Source: Henriciella sp. (GTDB lineage Bacteria; Pseudomonadota; Alphaproteobacteria; Caulobacterales; Hyphomonadaceae). Taken from it: a DNA stretch of 37,235 bases. The notes beneath the pieces were generated by a model. It ran no database searches and was not told where the DNA came from. It worked only from the letters and a program-made list of their open reading frames with translations. Of the stretch, positions 23,703 through 32,400 are shown in pieces. How positions within the stretch are numbered: position 1 is the stretch's first letter; every line of letters starts with the position of its first letter. The DNA lies in contig JABSQB010000003.1 in assembly GCA_013214545.1 (NCBI GenBank), positions 1-37,235 of the forward strand, given 5' to 3'. A program made the translations under genes and the position numbers.

Positions 23703-24536
23703 ATGACCCGTCTCAAAGCAGCGTGCATTCAAATGCGCGCGACGACCGAGTTTCAACCCAATATAGCGGCCGCGAGCGAGCTTATCCGCGCGGCCGCTGA
23801 CCAGGGCGCGCAGTTCATCGCCACGCCCGAAATGACCAATCTCCTGGATATTCGACCGGGTCAGGCCCGGTCAAAGATCGCGGCCGAGGCCGATGATGCG
23901 TGTTTAGGCGCGCTATCAGGCCTTGCTGCTGAGCTGAACGTCACATTACTGATCGGCTCGCTCGCCATCGCCTTGCCGGATGATGAGCGGTTCGCCAATC
24001 GCTCTTATTTGATCAGCCCAAATGGCCAAATCCTCGCGCGCTATGACAAGATCCACATGTTCGATGTCGAGGTCGGAGATGGTCAATCCTATCGCGAATC
24101 GAAAGCCTATCGCGCCGGTCAAGACGCGGTACTGGCGAGCACACCGTTCGGCCTGGTGGGACTGACGATCTGCTATGATGTCCGTTTCCCGCACCTGTAT
24201 CGCACGCTTGCGCAAGCCGGCGCAGATCTGATCACGATCCCCGCAGCATTCACGCGCGTCACAGGCGAAGCGCATTGGCATGTCCTGATCCGTGCCCGGG
24301 CGATTGAAACCGGTTGTTTCGTCCTCGCGCCTGCGCAAGGCGGGCCGCACGAGGATGGCCGCGAGACTTATGGTCACTCGATGATCGTATCGCCCTGGGG
24401 GGAGGTTCTGGCCGAAGCAGATGGCGACGAACCGGGCATCGTTCTGGCGGACCTGGACCTTACCCAAACTACCAAGGCCCGAGCCCGCATCCCGGCTCTG
24501 ACGAACGAGCAACCAATCACAATCAAGACAGACTAG
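23703..24536 (+). CDS. Carbon-nitrogen hydrolase, Nit1/Nit2-like amidase
   Basis: 277 residues of the nitrilase superfamily, with the triad Glu43 (ATPEMTN), Lys116 (RYDKIHMFD) and Cys157 (LTICYDVRFP), and a downstream Glu in RARAIETGCFVLAPAQGG. The YDKIHMFDV and CYDVRFP contexts are those of the Nit branch, whose known members deamidate alpha-ketoglutaramate (Nit2) or deaminated glutathione (Nit1/NitA). A glutathione-repair role would suit a neighbourhood with a GST, but this is inference. It starts 46 bp after the SDR gene and may be the last gene of that unit. It ends ten bases before a tRNA gene on the opposite strand. Confidence 0.88.
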   Translation: MTRLKAACIQMRATTEFQPNIAAASELIRAAADQGAQFIATPEMTNLLDIRPGQARSKIAAEADDACLGALSGLAAELNVTLLIGSLAIALPDDERFANRSYLISPNGQILARYDKIHMFDVEVGDGQSYRESKAYRAGQDAVLASTPFGLVGLTICYDVRFPHLYRTLAQAGADLITIPAAFTRVTGEAHWHVLIRARAIETGCFVLAPAQGGPHEDGRETYGHSMIVSPWGEVLAEADGDEPGIVLADLDLTQTTKARARIPALTNEQPITIKTD

Positions 24537-24546
24537 GTGAGGAAAA

Positions 24547-24622
24547 TGGTGCCGCGTAGGTGACTTGAACACCCGACCTCCGCATTACGAATGCGATGCT
24601 CTACCAGCTGAGCTAACGCGGC
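24547..24622 (-). tRNA. tRNA-Thr (anticodon CGT)
   Basis: A complete cloverleaf on the minus strand: acceptor stem GCCGCGT pairing with ACGCGGC, D arm GCTC...GAGC, anticodon stem TCGCA/TGCGG with loop TTCGTAA (anticodon CGT at positions 34-36, reading ACG), a 5-base variable loop, and T arm GGGTG TTCAAGT CACCT. Discriminator A and an encoded CCA (24547-24549) finish the gene. It is transcribed opposite to the amidase and in the same direction as the SDR upstream of it. Confidence 0.97.
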
Positions 24623-24641
24623 CAACCAAATTGAAGGCGCT

Positions 24642-24670
24642 GACATACAAGTCTGGGCCGGGTTCGGCAA
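24642..24670 (-). promoter_or_regulatory. Predicted promoter of tRNA-Thr
   Basis: On the minus strand TTGCCG (24670-24665) and TATGTC (24647-24642) are 17 bp apart, and the tRNA begins 20 bp further on. Spacing and position fit a sigma-70 promoter; the -10 is imperfect. Confidence 0.45.
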
Positions 24671-24688
24671 GACCAAGCTGCACGCGTC

Positions 24689-25468
24689 TCAGCCGGGACT
24701 TGCCGCCGACCCCGCCAGCAAACCACCATCAAGGGTCAGCGTTTCACCCGTCATGTAAGCGGCCTCGTCACTCGCCAGCATAACCGCTATAGCGGCGACT
24801 TCCTCCGGCGTGCCAAATCGCTTGAGCGGTGTGTCGGCGACCAAAGCGGCCATTTTCTCTTCCCGATCAGGTCCGTCCCCCAGCATAGGTTCCCAGATCG
24901 GCGTCAGGATGGCCGCCGGCGCGATGGCGTTGCAACGAATGGCCCAGCCTTGCTGCGCGCAATAAAGCGCGACGGAGCGGGTGTGATTGAGGATCGCGGC
25001 CTTGGAACTCGCATAGGCCGCCGCGCCTGGAATGCCGACCAGACCTGAGCGCGAGGACATATTGATGATCCTGCCGCGTCCGGCATCCTTCATCGCCTTG
25101 ATCGCGGCCTGACACCCGAGCAGCGTCCCGTCGAGATTGACGGCATGAACGCGGTGCCATGCGTCCAGGGAAATCTGCTCTGGATCTTGCACGAGATCAC
25201 CGTCCTCAAAGCCTGTGATCCCGGCATTGTTGATCAGAATATCAAGCTTTGGATGGGCCTTCATGACGGCCGCCCAGTCATCCGGCTGCGAGGCATCCAG
25301 GTGTTCATAGACGGCGCCAAGTTCTGCCGCTTTGTCCGAGCCTTCTTGATCAAGAATGTCGGTGACGATCACCCGAGCCCCTTCAGCAACAAAAGCCTCG
25401 GCAATGGCTGCACCGATACCGCGGGCCGCACCGGTTATGAGCGCAATTTTATTTTGTAGTCGGGGCAA
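24689..25468 (-). CDS. SDR-family NAD(P)-dependent oxidoreductase
   Basis: 259 residues of a canonical classical SDR: nucleotide-binding TGAARGIG (12-19), acidic Asp at the end of strand 2 (VTDI, suggesting NAD(H)), NNAG, the Ser-Tyr-Lys set in NMSSRSG...AAYASSK, and the C-terminal [12 protein letters not shown] found in FabG-like and hydroxysteroid-type enzymes. The substrate cannot be read. The start is assigned to TTG 25468 because AAAGGAGG lies five bases before it. The ATG at 25492 has no Shine-Dalgarno and would add eight residues. Read leftward, divergent from the VOC gene, with the tRNA-Thr gene downstream. Confidence 0.9.
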   Translation of the reverse strand: MPRLQNKIALITGAARGIGAAIAEAFVAEGARVIVTDILDQEGSDKAAELGAVYEHLDASQPDDWAAVMKAHPKLDILINNAGITGFEDGDLVQDPEQISLDAWHRVHAVNLDGTLLGCQAAIKAMKDAGRGRIINMSSRSGLVGIPGAAAYASSKAAILNHTRSVALYCAQQGWAIRCNAIAPAAILTPIWEPMLGDGPDREEKMAALVADTPLKRFGTPEEVAAIAVMLASDEAAYMTGETLTLDGGLLAGSAASPG

Positions 25469-25671
25469 GGGAGCCTCCTTTCGAATTCGCATAAAGTGAG
25501 CGCGCGCAGGTCGCGCATGGCAAATGAGATTAGTCCGGAAAACCGGTGCCGCTAGCTCATTGGATTTCGAAAGCTCCCCTTGGTTGCGAAGGGCATAATA
25601 CGAGCACGCATTGCGTCAATGGGATTTTCGATCATACTGGCCGTTCCGCTCAGACGAGGAGGGCAAAGGTG

Positions 25672-26058
25672 ATGGAGAAGCAGCGTGTCGCGGGATTTGG
25701 CGGATTTTTCTTCCGCGCGAAGGACCCTTCTGCCCTGGCAGCCTGGTATGAAGAGAATCTCGGCATTGATCCTGTGCCCAGCGATTATGACACCGAGCCC
25801 TGGCATCAGAATGAAGGACCGACAGTCTTCGCGCCGTTCGGCGGAGACACCGCCTATTTTGGCGATGATAAGTCAAAAATGTTTATGCTGAACATGCGCG
25901 TGCACAGCCTTGAAAAAATGGTCGAACAACTTCGAGCCAACGGAAACGACGTCACGGTGGATCCTGATAATCCCTATCCGAATGGCCTGTTTGCGCGGGT
26001 CTATGACCCGGAAGGCAACCCGATCGAACTTTGGGAACCGCAACACAACCCCGCCTGA
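25672..26058 (+). CDS. VOC-family (glyoxalase/bleomycin-resistance type) protein
   Basis: 128 residues with two beta-alpha-beta-beta-beta units: VAGFGGFFFRAKDPSALAAWYEENLG in the first, and NMRVHSLEKMVEQLRANGNDV...FARVYDPEGNPIELWEP in the second. The final Glu in IELWE is a usual metal ligand of the vicinal oxygen chelate fold. The length is the single-chain norm. The open frame extends upstream to 25546, but GAGGAGGGC near 25657 and the family N-terminus favour ATG 25672 (or GTG 25669). The function within this broad superfamily (lyase, dioxygenase, binding protein) is open. It stands alone between a divergent SDR and the convergent polyamine operon. Confidence 0.85.
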   Translation: MEKQRVAGFGGFFFRAKDPSALAAWYEENLGIDPVPSDYDTEPWHQNEGPTVFAPFGGDTAYFGDDKSKMFMLNMRVHSLEKMVEQLRANGNDVTVDPDNPYPNGLFARVYDPEGNPIELWEPQHNPA

Positions 26059-26069
26059 GACGAGACTGC

Positions 26070-27212
26070 CTACCGGCCGAGGCGCTCGCGAAACGCCTCA
26101 TACCCAAAGTCGCTGATCATTTCGACGCGTCCATCCTCATGCCGCAGCGCCAGATTGGCGAGCGGGTTGCCGTTGAACGTGTTCGTTTTCACGAAGGAGT
26201 AGTGCATCTGATCGCGAAACACGATCCGGTCACCGGGCTTAAGCGGCGAAGCGAAAGAATAGTCGCCAATAATGTCGCCCGTCATACAGGTGCGGCCCGC
26301 GAGGCGATACGTGTGCGCAAACTCACCCGCATCGCCCGCGCCATTCACGTCGGGGCGATAAGGCACTTCCAAGACATCCGGCATATGGGTTGAGGCACTC
26401 GCATCCAACAGCGCGATATCGCCATCATTCCAGTGCAGATCGATAACGCTTGCATGTAACTCGCCTGTGTCCACGACCAGCCCGCTTCCGGGCTCCAGAA
26501 TGACTTCAATATCGAAGCGTTCTCGAAACGCTTTGATCGCGGCGATCAGTGCGTCCACGTCAAAATCCGGCTTGTTCAAGAAATGGCCGCCGCCAAAATT
26601 CACGGCGCGCACCTGTTGAAGATAAGGGGCGAAGTGTTCGGCAACATGTTCAATCAGGCCAACTGACCCATCCGCCCGGCTTTCGCATAATGTGTGGACG
26701 TGGAAGATGTCGACCAGGGACCAGTCGACCTCATCCAGCTTTGCGGGAACTTCACCAAACCGGGACATCGGCGCGCAAGGATCATACAGCGCGCCGCCAA
26801 GGGTGGCGTTCGAATAGCCGGGATTAACCCGCAACCCAATCTGGGCGTCGGCCGCCTTGGCAATGGCGCCATATTGCGCCATCTGCGCCGCCGAATTGAA
26901 ATAGATATGCTGGGCAATCTGGCTTAGCCGCTCGATCTCCCCAGGCGCATAAGCTGGGGAGTAGACATGAACTTCTTTGCCGAACGCTTCTGCACCAAGC
27001 TGCGCTTCCTGCTCACCGCTCGCGGTCGTGCCATCAAGATATTCGCGCATCAGCGGGAACACCGCGGGAAGCGCAAACGCCTTCGTAGCGAGCAGGATCT
27101 TGCAGCCGGCCGCCTCGCGCACGCGGCGCGCGGTTCCGAGGTTCTGGCGCAGCCGTGCAAGATCGAGCACGAAACAGGGTGTGGGAAGTGTGTCGAGGGT
27201 CATCGCGCGCAT
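26070..27212 (-). CDS. nspC: Carboxynorspermidine/carboxyspermidine decarboxylase
   Basis: 380 residues of the alanine-racemase-fold, PLP-dependent decarboxylases. The Schiff-base Lys is K44 (LLATKAFAL), HTLCE lies at 173-177, the phosphate-binding GGGH at 207-210 and EPGSG at 240-244, and the second-subunit Cys is C309 in RTCMTGDIIGDY. HTLCE and the closing QMHYSFVKTNTFNG are typical of NspC rather than of LysA or ornithine decarboxylases. It removes CO2 from carboxynorspermidine or carboxyspermidine to give the triamine. It is the last gene of a minus-strand cluster whose first gene is the matching dehydrogenase. An alternative start is ATG 27203 (MTLDTL). It starts eight bases after the crotonase stop. 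Confidence 0.9.
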   Translation of the reverse strand: MRAMTLDTLPTPCFVLDLARLRQNLGTARRVREAAGCKILLATKAFALPAVFPLMREYLDGTTASGEQEAQLGAEAFGKEVHVYSPAYAPGEIERLSQIAQHIYFNSAAQMAQYGAIAKAADAQIGLRVNPGYSNATLGGALYDPCAPMSRFGEVPAKLDEVDWSLVDIFHVHTLCESRADGSVGLIEHVAEHFAPYLQQVRAVNFGGGHFLNKPDFDVDALIAAIKAFRERFDIEVILEPGSGLVVDTGELHASVIDLHWNDGDIALLDASASTHMPDVLEVPYRPDVNGAGDAGEFAHTYRLAGRTCMTGDIIGDYSFASPLKPGDRIVFRDQMHYSFVKTNTFNGNPLANLALRHEDGRVEMISDFGYEAFRERLGR

Positions 27213-27220
27213 GTGCGCCC

Positions 27221-28129
27221 TTATTCTTCGTCAATCAAGCGACCATGCTCATCGCGTCGCTCTGGTCCCTTTACGCGGACCCGGCCATCGCCGAAGGGCG
27301 CGTCGCGGTCATGCAGGGCCTGCTTGAGGCCCATCTCGCCCGCGCGCTTGACGAAGGCCCGGGCACTGGCGGCCTGGTGCCCGCGGGCATCATTCTCGGC
27401 GGCGTAGCGTTGCAGCGTGCGCGCGCCCATCAATTCGAGACCCATATTCACCGCGCGCTTATTGGCGGCGAGAATGTCCGGGTCGATCAAGGCGAAGCGG
27501 TCGGCGAGGCCATCCACTTCCGCGTCGAGGAGGTCGGCGGGCACAGATTTAAGCGCGAAGCCAATCTCTGCCGCTTGGGCCCCGCTGATCGTGTCGCCGG
27601 TGAGCAGCAGCCGCTTGGTCCATTGCGGCCCGAGATTGTGCAACCAGAGCTGATTGGGCAGGGCGCCGAGGTCGCGACCAGCCGGAAAGCCGATCTCGGC
27701 ATCATCGGCGACAATGACAATGTCACAGAGCAGTGCCAGATCCGTCCCGCCGGCTTTGCAATGGCCATGCACCTGGGCGATGACCGGCTTGTGCATGTCG
27801 AACGCCGCCATCCGATAGCGCTGGGCCCGTTCGAGCTGCCAGATATCATCATCAATGCTGCGATAGCCGCGATAAGGCGCGTCGGAGTTTTCGGCTTGCA
27901 GCCTGGAGATCGGAACGCTCTCACCTCCAGCGAGATCATACCCGGCCGTGAAGGCCCGCCCGGCGCCCTTGATAATAGCGCAATGCACGTCCTTGCGAGC
28001 GTCAGCGTCCCACAGGGCTTCGGATAGCTCAGCCTGCATTTTCAGGCTCATGGCGTTGAGTTTGTCGGGCCGGTTCAGCGTGATGCGGGCGCGGCCATTC
28101 TCGATTTCGTAGAGGATCGTGTCGAACAT
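27221..28129 (-). CDS. Enoyl-CoA hydratase/isomerase (crotonase) family protein
   Basis: 302 residues. The crotonase core has ITLNRPDKLNAM, the first oxyanion-hole segment GAGRAFTAGYDL, and the second QVHGHCKAGGTDLALLCDIVI followed by DDAEIGFPAGR. The usual catalytic Glu near the AGGG/AGGT element is replaced by small or hydrophobic residues here, so the exact reaction is uncertain. The C-terminal helical region runs on to a charged tail ending HGRLIDEE. Other subfamily activities (isomerase, hydrolase, decarboxylase) are possible. Start ATG 28129 fits the family; an ATG three codons earlier is also open, and neither has a clear Shine-Dalgarno. Its position between two polyamine genes is unexplained. 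Confidence 0.85.
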   Translation of the reverse strand: MFDTILYEIENGRARITLNRPDKLNAMSLKMQAELSEALWDADARKDVHCAIIKGAGRAFTAGYDLAGGESVPISRLQAENSDAPYRGYRSIDDDIWQLERAQRYRMAAFDMHKPVIAQVHGHCKAGGTDLALLCDIVIVADDAEIGFPAGRDLGALPNQLWLHNLGPQWTKRLLLTGDTISGAQAAEIGFALKSVPADLLDAEVDGLADRFALIDPDILAANKRAVNMGLELMGARTLQRYAAENDARGHQAASARAFVKRAGEMGLKQALHDRDAPFGDGRVRVKGPERRDEHGRLIDEE

Positions 28130-28174
28130 GGTCCACACATTAGGTGCGATAGACGACGGAGTCGAACCTCTTCC

Positions 28175-28840
28175 TTACGCCGCTGCGCACATCGGACGCA
28201 CTTTCGAATCGTCGGCTGGAATATAGCCCAGCTGCTGCAGGCTGATGGCGAAATCGTCGACATACTGACACGGCTTCTCGCCTTGCTGGAATTGCGTTTG
28301 CGCGACAAATTCATGCGAACCTGGACGCGTGAAGGTCACGAAAGGCGACCAGACTCGATGCCAGCCCCGCTCACGCGCAATGTCCGTCACGCCCAAAGTC
28401 TCCGCGAGCGCCGCACCTGCCGGAGCGCGGACGTGGAGGTGCAAGACGCTGATCTGGAAATCTTTGCCACCATTTGGAAGACTGTTCCGCTGCGCCTCGG
28501 TCAGGGTGTTTCCGACAAAATCGCTGATCAGACGCGGGCTCTCAGGATTCATCTCTTCGGCCGCAAATTTCTTGCAATAAGGGCACTCTTCGAATCCCCA
28601 AATCACCATGAGCGGATTTCCCGCTTCATTCGCTGCATCAATGGCGGCGGCATAAAGCGCGTTCGGGTCCATGCAAGCGCGATAAGTGGCGTCCGGCACA
28701 TCGGCGCTACACCCAATCGCTGGGGTGAAATCAGCATAATCGACGGCTGGCACAAAAAGCGGCTTGTCGGAAACATCCGAACAAGCAGCTAGGATCAAGG
28801 CTATGGCGGCAAACAGACCACCTAAAGTGACACGTTGCAT
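28175..28840 (-). CDS. Thioredoxin-fold lipoprotein with CPYC motif
   Basis: 221 residues. A lipoprotein signal ends in the lipobox LAAC (Cys20). The mature part holds a thioredoxin-like segment, PLMVIWGFEECPYCKKFAAEEM, with the redox pair C86 and C89, and a later SPFVTFTRPG carrying the cis-Pro-like position. Extra Cys residues (C44, C56, C193, C218) may form structural disulfides. It should work in the periplasm, tethered to a membrane, as a reductase or oxidase of unknown partners (SoxW/DsbE-like by architecture only). AGGGG upstream supports ATG 28840. It is the second gene of the minus-strand cluster after the polyamine dehydrogenase. Confidence 0.82.
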   Translation of the reverse strand: MQRVTLGGLFAAIALILAACSDVSDKPLFVPAVDYADFTPAIGCSADVPDATYRACMDPNALYAAAIDAANEAGNPLMVIWGFEECPYCKKFAAEEMNPESPRLISDFVGNTLTEAQRNSLPNGGKDFQISVLHLHVRAPAGAALAETLGVTDIARERGWHRVWSPFVTFTRPGSHEFVAQTQFQQGEKPCQYVDDFAISLQQLGYIPADDSKVRPMCAAA

Positions 28841-28935
28841 TTCAACCCCTCAGTTCAAACAAAGCCTGTCCGTGCGCGGTTTTCGCGGTCGGATCAAGCG
28901 CGCACACGCGAATGTGTTCTGGCCCGTAGTCGCCG

Positions 28936-30153
28936 CTAAGTCTCAACCGCGAACAAGTCGTCTTGCTTGCCAGCGGGCACATCGACCACATGCCAGGGCA
29001 GACCGCGCTTTGCCACGTCTTCGAGGAAAGGCTTGGCCGGGAATTGTTCGACATTGTACACGCCTGCGCCGGACCACTCACCTTTGAAGAACATGGCGGC
29101 GCCTGAAACAGGCGGCACCCCGGTCGTATAGCTGACCGCTTGGGCTGAAACTTCTTTGTTTGTTTCGGCGTGGTCGCAGACATTGTAGATCATCTTGGTT
29201 ACCGGCTGTCCGTCCTTGGTGCCGCGCAGGATGACGCCGATACTGGTCTTGCCAGTATAGCCTTCCGCCAGCGTGCTTGGCACCGGCAGCAGGTCTTTCA
29301 AGAATTCCATCGGAACGATGTCCATACCCTTATGCTTGATCGGTTCGAGCCCGATCAGCCCGATGGATTTGAACACGTCCAAATGCTTGATGTACTCATC
29401 GCCAAAGGTCATCCAGAAGCGGATCTGCTTCAGGCCTTTGATATGCTTGACCAGGCTTTCCTCCTCCTCGTGATAGATGAGGTAGGACATGGTTGGGCCG
29501 ACTTCCGGATAGTCGATCATCGTCCGGATCGAGAGAGCCGGGATTTCGATCCACTCACCATTCTTCCAATAGCGCCCATCCTGGGTGACTTCGCGCAGGT
29601 TGATCTCCGGATTGAAATTGGTCGCGAACGTCTTGCCATGGTCGCCAGCATTGCAGTCAACGATGTCGATGTATTCGATTTCGTCCAGCAAGCCTTCCTG
29701 CTGAGCATAGGCGCAATAAATATTGGTGCAGCCCGGATCAAAACCGCAGCCAAGAATGGCCGTCAGCCCGGCCTCTTTGAACCGGTCCTGATACGCCCAT
29801 TGCCAGTGATACTCGAACTTGGCGACGTCACGCGGTTCATAATTTGCGGTGTCCATATAGTGGGTTTTGGTCGCCAGGCAGGCATCCATGATCGGAAGGT
29901 CCTGATAAGGCAGCGCCATGTTGATCACCAGGTCCGGTTTGACCTTCTCGATGAGGGCCACCGTCTCTTCGACATTGTCGGCATCAACCTGAGCAATCTC
30001 AATCGGTGTCACACACAGGGCCGCCACCTTTTCGCAAGACACAAGGCGACGAGAGGCCAGCGTGATATGCTTGAATGTGTCACGATCCATGGCGCATTTC
30101 TGGGCGACGACTGAGCCCGCCGCGCCGGCGCCAATAATCAGAACTCTATCCAT
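28936..30153 (-). CDS. Carboxynorspermidine/carboxyspermidine dehydrogenase (saccharopine dehydrogenase family)
   Basis: 405 residues. The N-terminal Rossmann motif is MDRVLIIGAGAAGSVVAQKC. The family core follows with INMALPYQDLPIMDACLATKTHYMDTANY, GCGFDPGCTNIYCAYAQQ and DCNAGDHGKTFATNFNPEINLREV, which distinguish this enzyme from true saccharopine reductases. It condenses L-aspartate semialdehyde with 1,3-diaminopropane or putrescine and reduces the Schiff base with NADPH; the decarboxylase at 26070-27212 then gives norspermidine or spermidine. The sequence does not tell which diamine is used. Start ATG 30153 has AGGGA eight bases upstream. An ATG seven codons earlier is less likely. Divergent from argF across about 200 bp. 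Confidence 0.92.
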   Translation of the reverse strand: MDRVLIIGAGAAGSVVAQKCAMDRDTFKHITLASRRLVSCEKVAALCVTPIEIAQVDADNVEETVALIEKVKPDLVINMALPYQDLPIMDACLATKTHYMDTANYEPRDVAKFEYHWQWAYQDRFKEAGLTAILGCGFDPGCTNIYCAYAQQEGLLDEIEYIDIVDCNAGDHGKTFATNFNPEINLREVTQDGRYWKNGEWIEIPALSIRTMIDYPEVGPTMSYLIYHEEEESLVKHIKGLKQIRFWMTFGDEYIKHLDVFKSIGLIGLEPIKHKGMDIVPMEFLKDLLPVPSTLAEGYTGKTSIGVILRGTKDGQPVTKMIYNVCDHAETNKEVSAQAVSYTTGVPPVSGAAMFFKGEWSGAGVYNVEQFPAKPFLEDVAKRGLPWHVVDVPAGKQDDLFAVET

Positions 30154-30350
30154 TTCATTCGTCCCTAAATCCAAGTCGAAAGCGTGAATCTGTCTCTACT
30201 GAGTTTGAGCGCGGTGCGCCAGTTTAAAATGCGCTGCTCATCGGCGCAGACCTGCAGTCAACATTAGGGATCGCGTACAATTCTGGTTTGTGTAGCTTTC
30301 CCGGCGGAAATGCGTTATGAGCGCCGCTTCCATTCTACCCGGAGGGGTGC

Positions 30351-31277
30351 ATGACCTATCGAAACTTCATCGACTTGTGGCAGCTCGAAGCGAATGAGCT
30401 GCGCGCCATTCTCGATCAGGCGCATGCGATGAAGCGTGCTCGAAAAGGTTGGCCGAAAGGCCGCGTCGATGCGGATGCGCCGCTGAAAGATCATACAATG
30501 GCGATGGTTTTCGAGAAAAACTCGACCCGCACCCGGTTCAGTTTCGAGGGCGCCATGCGCCAGCTCGGCGGAGACTCCATCATTGCAACCGCTACTGACA
30601 TGCAGCTTGGCCGCGGTGAGACTGTCGAAGATACCGCCCGCGTGCTCAGCCGCTATGTTGATATGGTGATGCTGCGCGTGAACAGCCACAGCGATCTGGA
30701 AGTGTTTGCGGAGGCCGCTTCGGTGCCGGTCATCAACGGCCTCAGCGATCGCTCGCACCCCTGCCAGATCCTCGCTGATTTGATGACGCTGGAGGAAAGC
30801 GGTCTTGACCTGAATGGCGCGCGCCTGGCCTGGGTTGGCGATGGCAACAATGTCTGCTCCAGCTTTCTGCACGCCGCGCCAAAATTCGGATTCTCGTTCG
30901 CGGTCGGCACGCCCGATCGCTATGCACCGGATGAGGATGATGTCGCCATCGCGCGCGAGCTGCAGGGACGCATCGACCTTTACGAAACGGCCGAAGAAGC
31001 CGTCGCGGGCGCGGATGTTGTCATCACTGACACATTCGTCTCCATGGGCGACAAGGACGGTGAAACGCGCCTGGCGGAGCTCGACCCTTACGCCGTGACC
31101 GAGGAGCTGATGGAGCTCGCGCAAAGCGGCGCGAAATTCCTACACTGTCTTCCCGCCCACCGCGGTGAAGAAGTCGATGCGGAGATTATCGACGCAGAGG
31201 GTTCGCTGGTCTGGGATGAGGCAGAAAACCGTCTGCACGCGCAGAAGGCGATCATGCGCTGGTGCCTCAACAAATAG
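30351..31277 (+). CDS. argF: Ornithine carbamoyltransferase
   Basis: 308 residues. The carbamoyl-phosphate site STRTR (58-62), HPCQ (136-139), the ornithine-binding DTFVSMG (227-233) and HCLP (265-268) are all present, and the length is normal. The [11 protein letters not shown] motif marks ornithine rather than aspartate carbamoyltransferase. It makes citrulline from ornithine and carbamoyl phosphate in arginine synthesis; carB, about 2.7 kb downstream, supplies the carbamoyl phosphate. CGGAGGGG upstream supports ATG 30351. Its stop overlaps the next gene's GTG (TAGTG), so the two are probably co-translated. Confidence 0.95.
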   Translation: MTYRNFIDLWQLEANELRAILDQAHAMKRARKGWPKGRVDADAPLKDHTMAMVFEKNSTRTRFSFEGAMRQLGGDSIIATATDMQLGRGETVEDTARVLSRYVDMVMLRVNSHSDLEVFAEAASVPVINGLSDRSHPCQILADLMTLEESGLDLNGARLAWVGDGNNVCSSFLHAAPKFGFSFAVGTPDRYAPDEDDVAIARELQGRIDLYETAEEAVAGADVVITDTFVSMGDKDGETRLAELDPYAVTEELMELAQSGAKFLHCLPAHRGEEVDAEIIDAEGSLVWDEAENRLHAQKAIMRWCLNK

Positions 31278-31741
31278 TGGCCGAGCAGATTGAAATCCTG
31301 ATCGATGCCGACGCTTGTCCGGTCAAGGATGAGACTTACAAAGTCGCAATCCGCCACAAGGTGCCGGTCACACTGGTCAGCAATAGTTTCTTGCGTGTGC
31401 CGCAACACCCGCTGATCAAACACCTTACCGTAAGCGATGGATTCGATGCTGCGGATGACAAGATCGTCGACCTATCGCACGCGTCCTGCGTCGTCGTCAC
31501 CGCAGACATCTTGCTGGCTGATCGCGCCCTTAAAGTGGGCGCCATCGTGCTTGGACCGAATGGCAAACCGTTCACCGAGAACTCGATTGGCGGCGCCATT
31601 GCGACGCGAGCGATCATGGCAGACCTGCGTGCAGGCGGCGATCAGCTCGGCGGTTCGGCGCCCTTCTCAAAGGCGGATCGGTCTCGCTATCTCTCGGCGC
31701 TGGATGAAGCGCTCAATCGGCTGAAGCGAGCGCAGCCTTAG
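31277..31741 (+). CDS. YaiI/YqxD (UPF0178) family protein
   Basis: 154 residues with the family's start IEILIDADACPVKDETYKVA, a middle VTADILLADRALKVGAIVLGPNGKPFTENSIG, and the conserved end PFSKADRSRYLSALDEAL. The DADACPVK motif and NYN/PIN-like fold pattern suggest a nuclease-related domain, but no activity is established. GTG 31277 overlapping the argF stop by one base is preferred. A GTG at 31262 inside argF is also open. The stop overlaps that of the convergent membrane gene by four bases. Confidence 0.88.
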   Translation: MAEQIEILIDADACPVKDETYKVAIRHKVPVTLVSNSFLRVPQHPLIKHLTVSDGFDAADDKIVDLSHASCVVVTADILLADRALKVGAIVLGPNGKPFTENSIGGAIATRAIMADLRAGGDQLGGSAPFSKADRSRYLSALDEALNRLKRAQP

Positions 31742-32400
31742 GCCGGCTCGCGCGTCCGGTCTGCCGCCCAGGCGACGACTGAAAGCAGTGAGAACGCCAA
31801 CAAAGCCATGATTGCAAACTGCGGGATTGCTGGCGGATGGTCGACTGGCAAATGATTGTAAATCTGCAAAGCGAGCATGAAGCCCAGCAGCAAGAATGGC
31901 GCAATCCGTCCAACCGGGCCTTTTGGTTTTGTATGCGCCAGATACAGCGCCCCGCCAATCAGCAGCAGGCCAATCTCAACCACTTGGGTCCAGAGCAAGC
32001 TGTTCCAGAGGCCGAGCCCGACCTTGGGGCCTCCGAACCAAAGTGCCAGATCGGGCCCGTGCGCGATCAGGTCGGTGATCCAGTGCGAAAACACTGCCAG
32101 TCCGATAATCACGCCTGCGGTCACCGCTTTCGCGCCGCGCCGCGATGCTGCGTAGAGCGCTCCGGCTGCGATCGCCCAGATCACAGCTGCGACCAGAGAG
32201 TGGGTGTATGGCATGTGATGCAAGTCGAGGATGGACGCCTCCATGAAGCCAGGCGCGACATCGAACTTCTCAATGCCCGCGAGCACCAGCGCAGCCCAGG
32301 CAAAATCGACCAGCTGCACCGCCACGAAAAACTGCCAAAGCGGTATGGCTGGCTTCACCGCCCGCGCGGCAAAAGCGGCTCCATAATGGCCAATGAACAT
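31738..32400 (-). CDS. Conserved multi-span membrane protein, DUF457/YdjM-like
   Basis: 220 residues with about six membrane helices. The motifs MFIGHYGAAFAARAV at the start, YTHSLVAAVIW in the middle, and SHWITDLIAHGPDLALW carry His/Asp residues placed as in the membrane-bound metal-dependent hydrolase-like (DUF457) group. KVGLGLWNSLLWTQVVEIGLLL follows. No biochemical role is known to me. Start ATG 32400 has AGGGAGG nine bases upstream. A TTG two codons earlier is also possible. The 3' end overlaps the convergent YaiI-type gene. Confidence 0.75.
   Translation of the reverse strand: MFIGHYGAAFAARAVKPAIPLWQFFVAVQLVDFAWAALVLAGIEKFDVAPGFMEASILDLHHMPYTHSLVAAVIWAIAAGALYAASRRGAKAVTAGVIIGLAVFSHWITDLIAHGPDLALWFGGPKVGLGLWNSLLWTQVVEIGLLLIGGALYLAHTKPKGPVGRIAPFLLLGFMLALQIYNHLPVDHPPAIPQFAIMALLAFSLLSVVAWAADRTREPA

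Noticed and set aside
27155-28027. 290-codon open frame antisense to the crotonase gene
   Set aside because: The opposite strand encodes a clear crotonase; this frame shows no family pattern.
29170-30114. 314-codon open frame antisense to the carboxynorspermidine dehydrogenase
   Set aside because: It is a mirror of the strongly conserved dehydrogenase, with no ribosome-binding site or recognisable motif.
30315-31124. 269-codon open frame antisense to argF
   Set aside because: A shadow of argF, with no protein features of its own.
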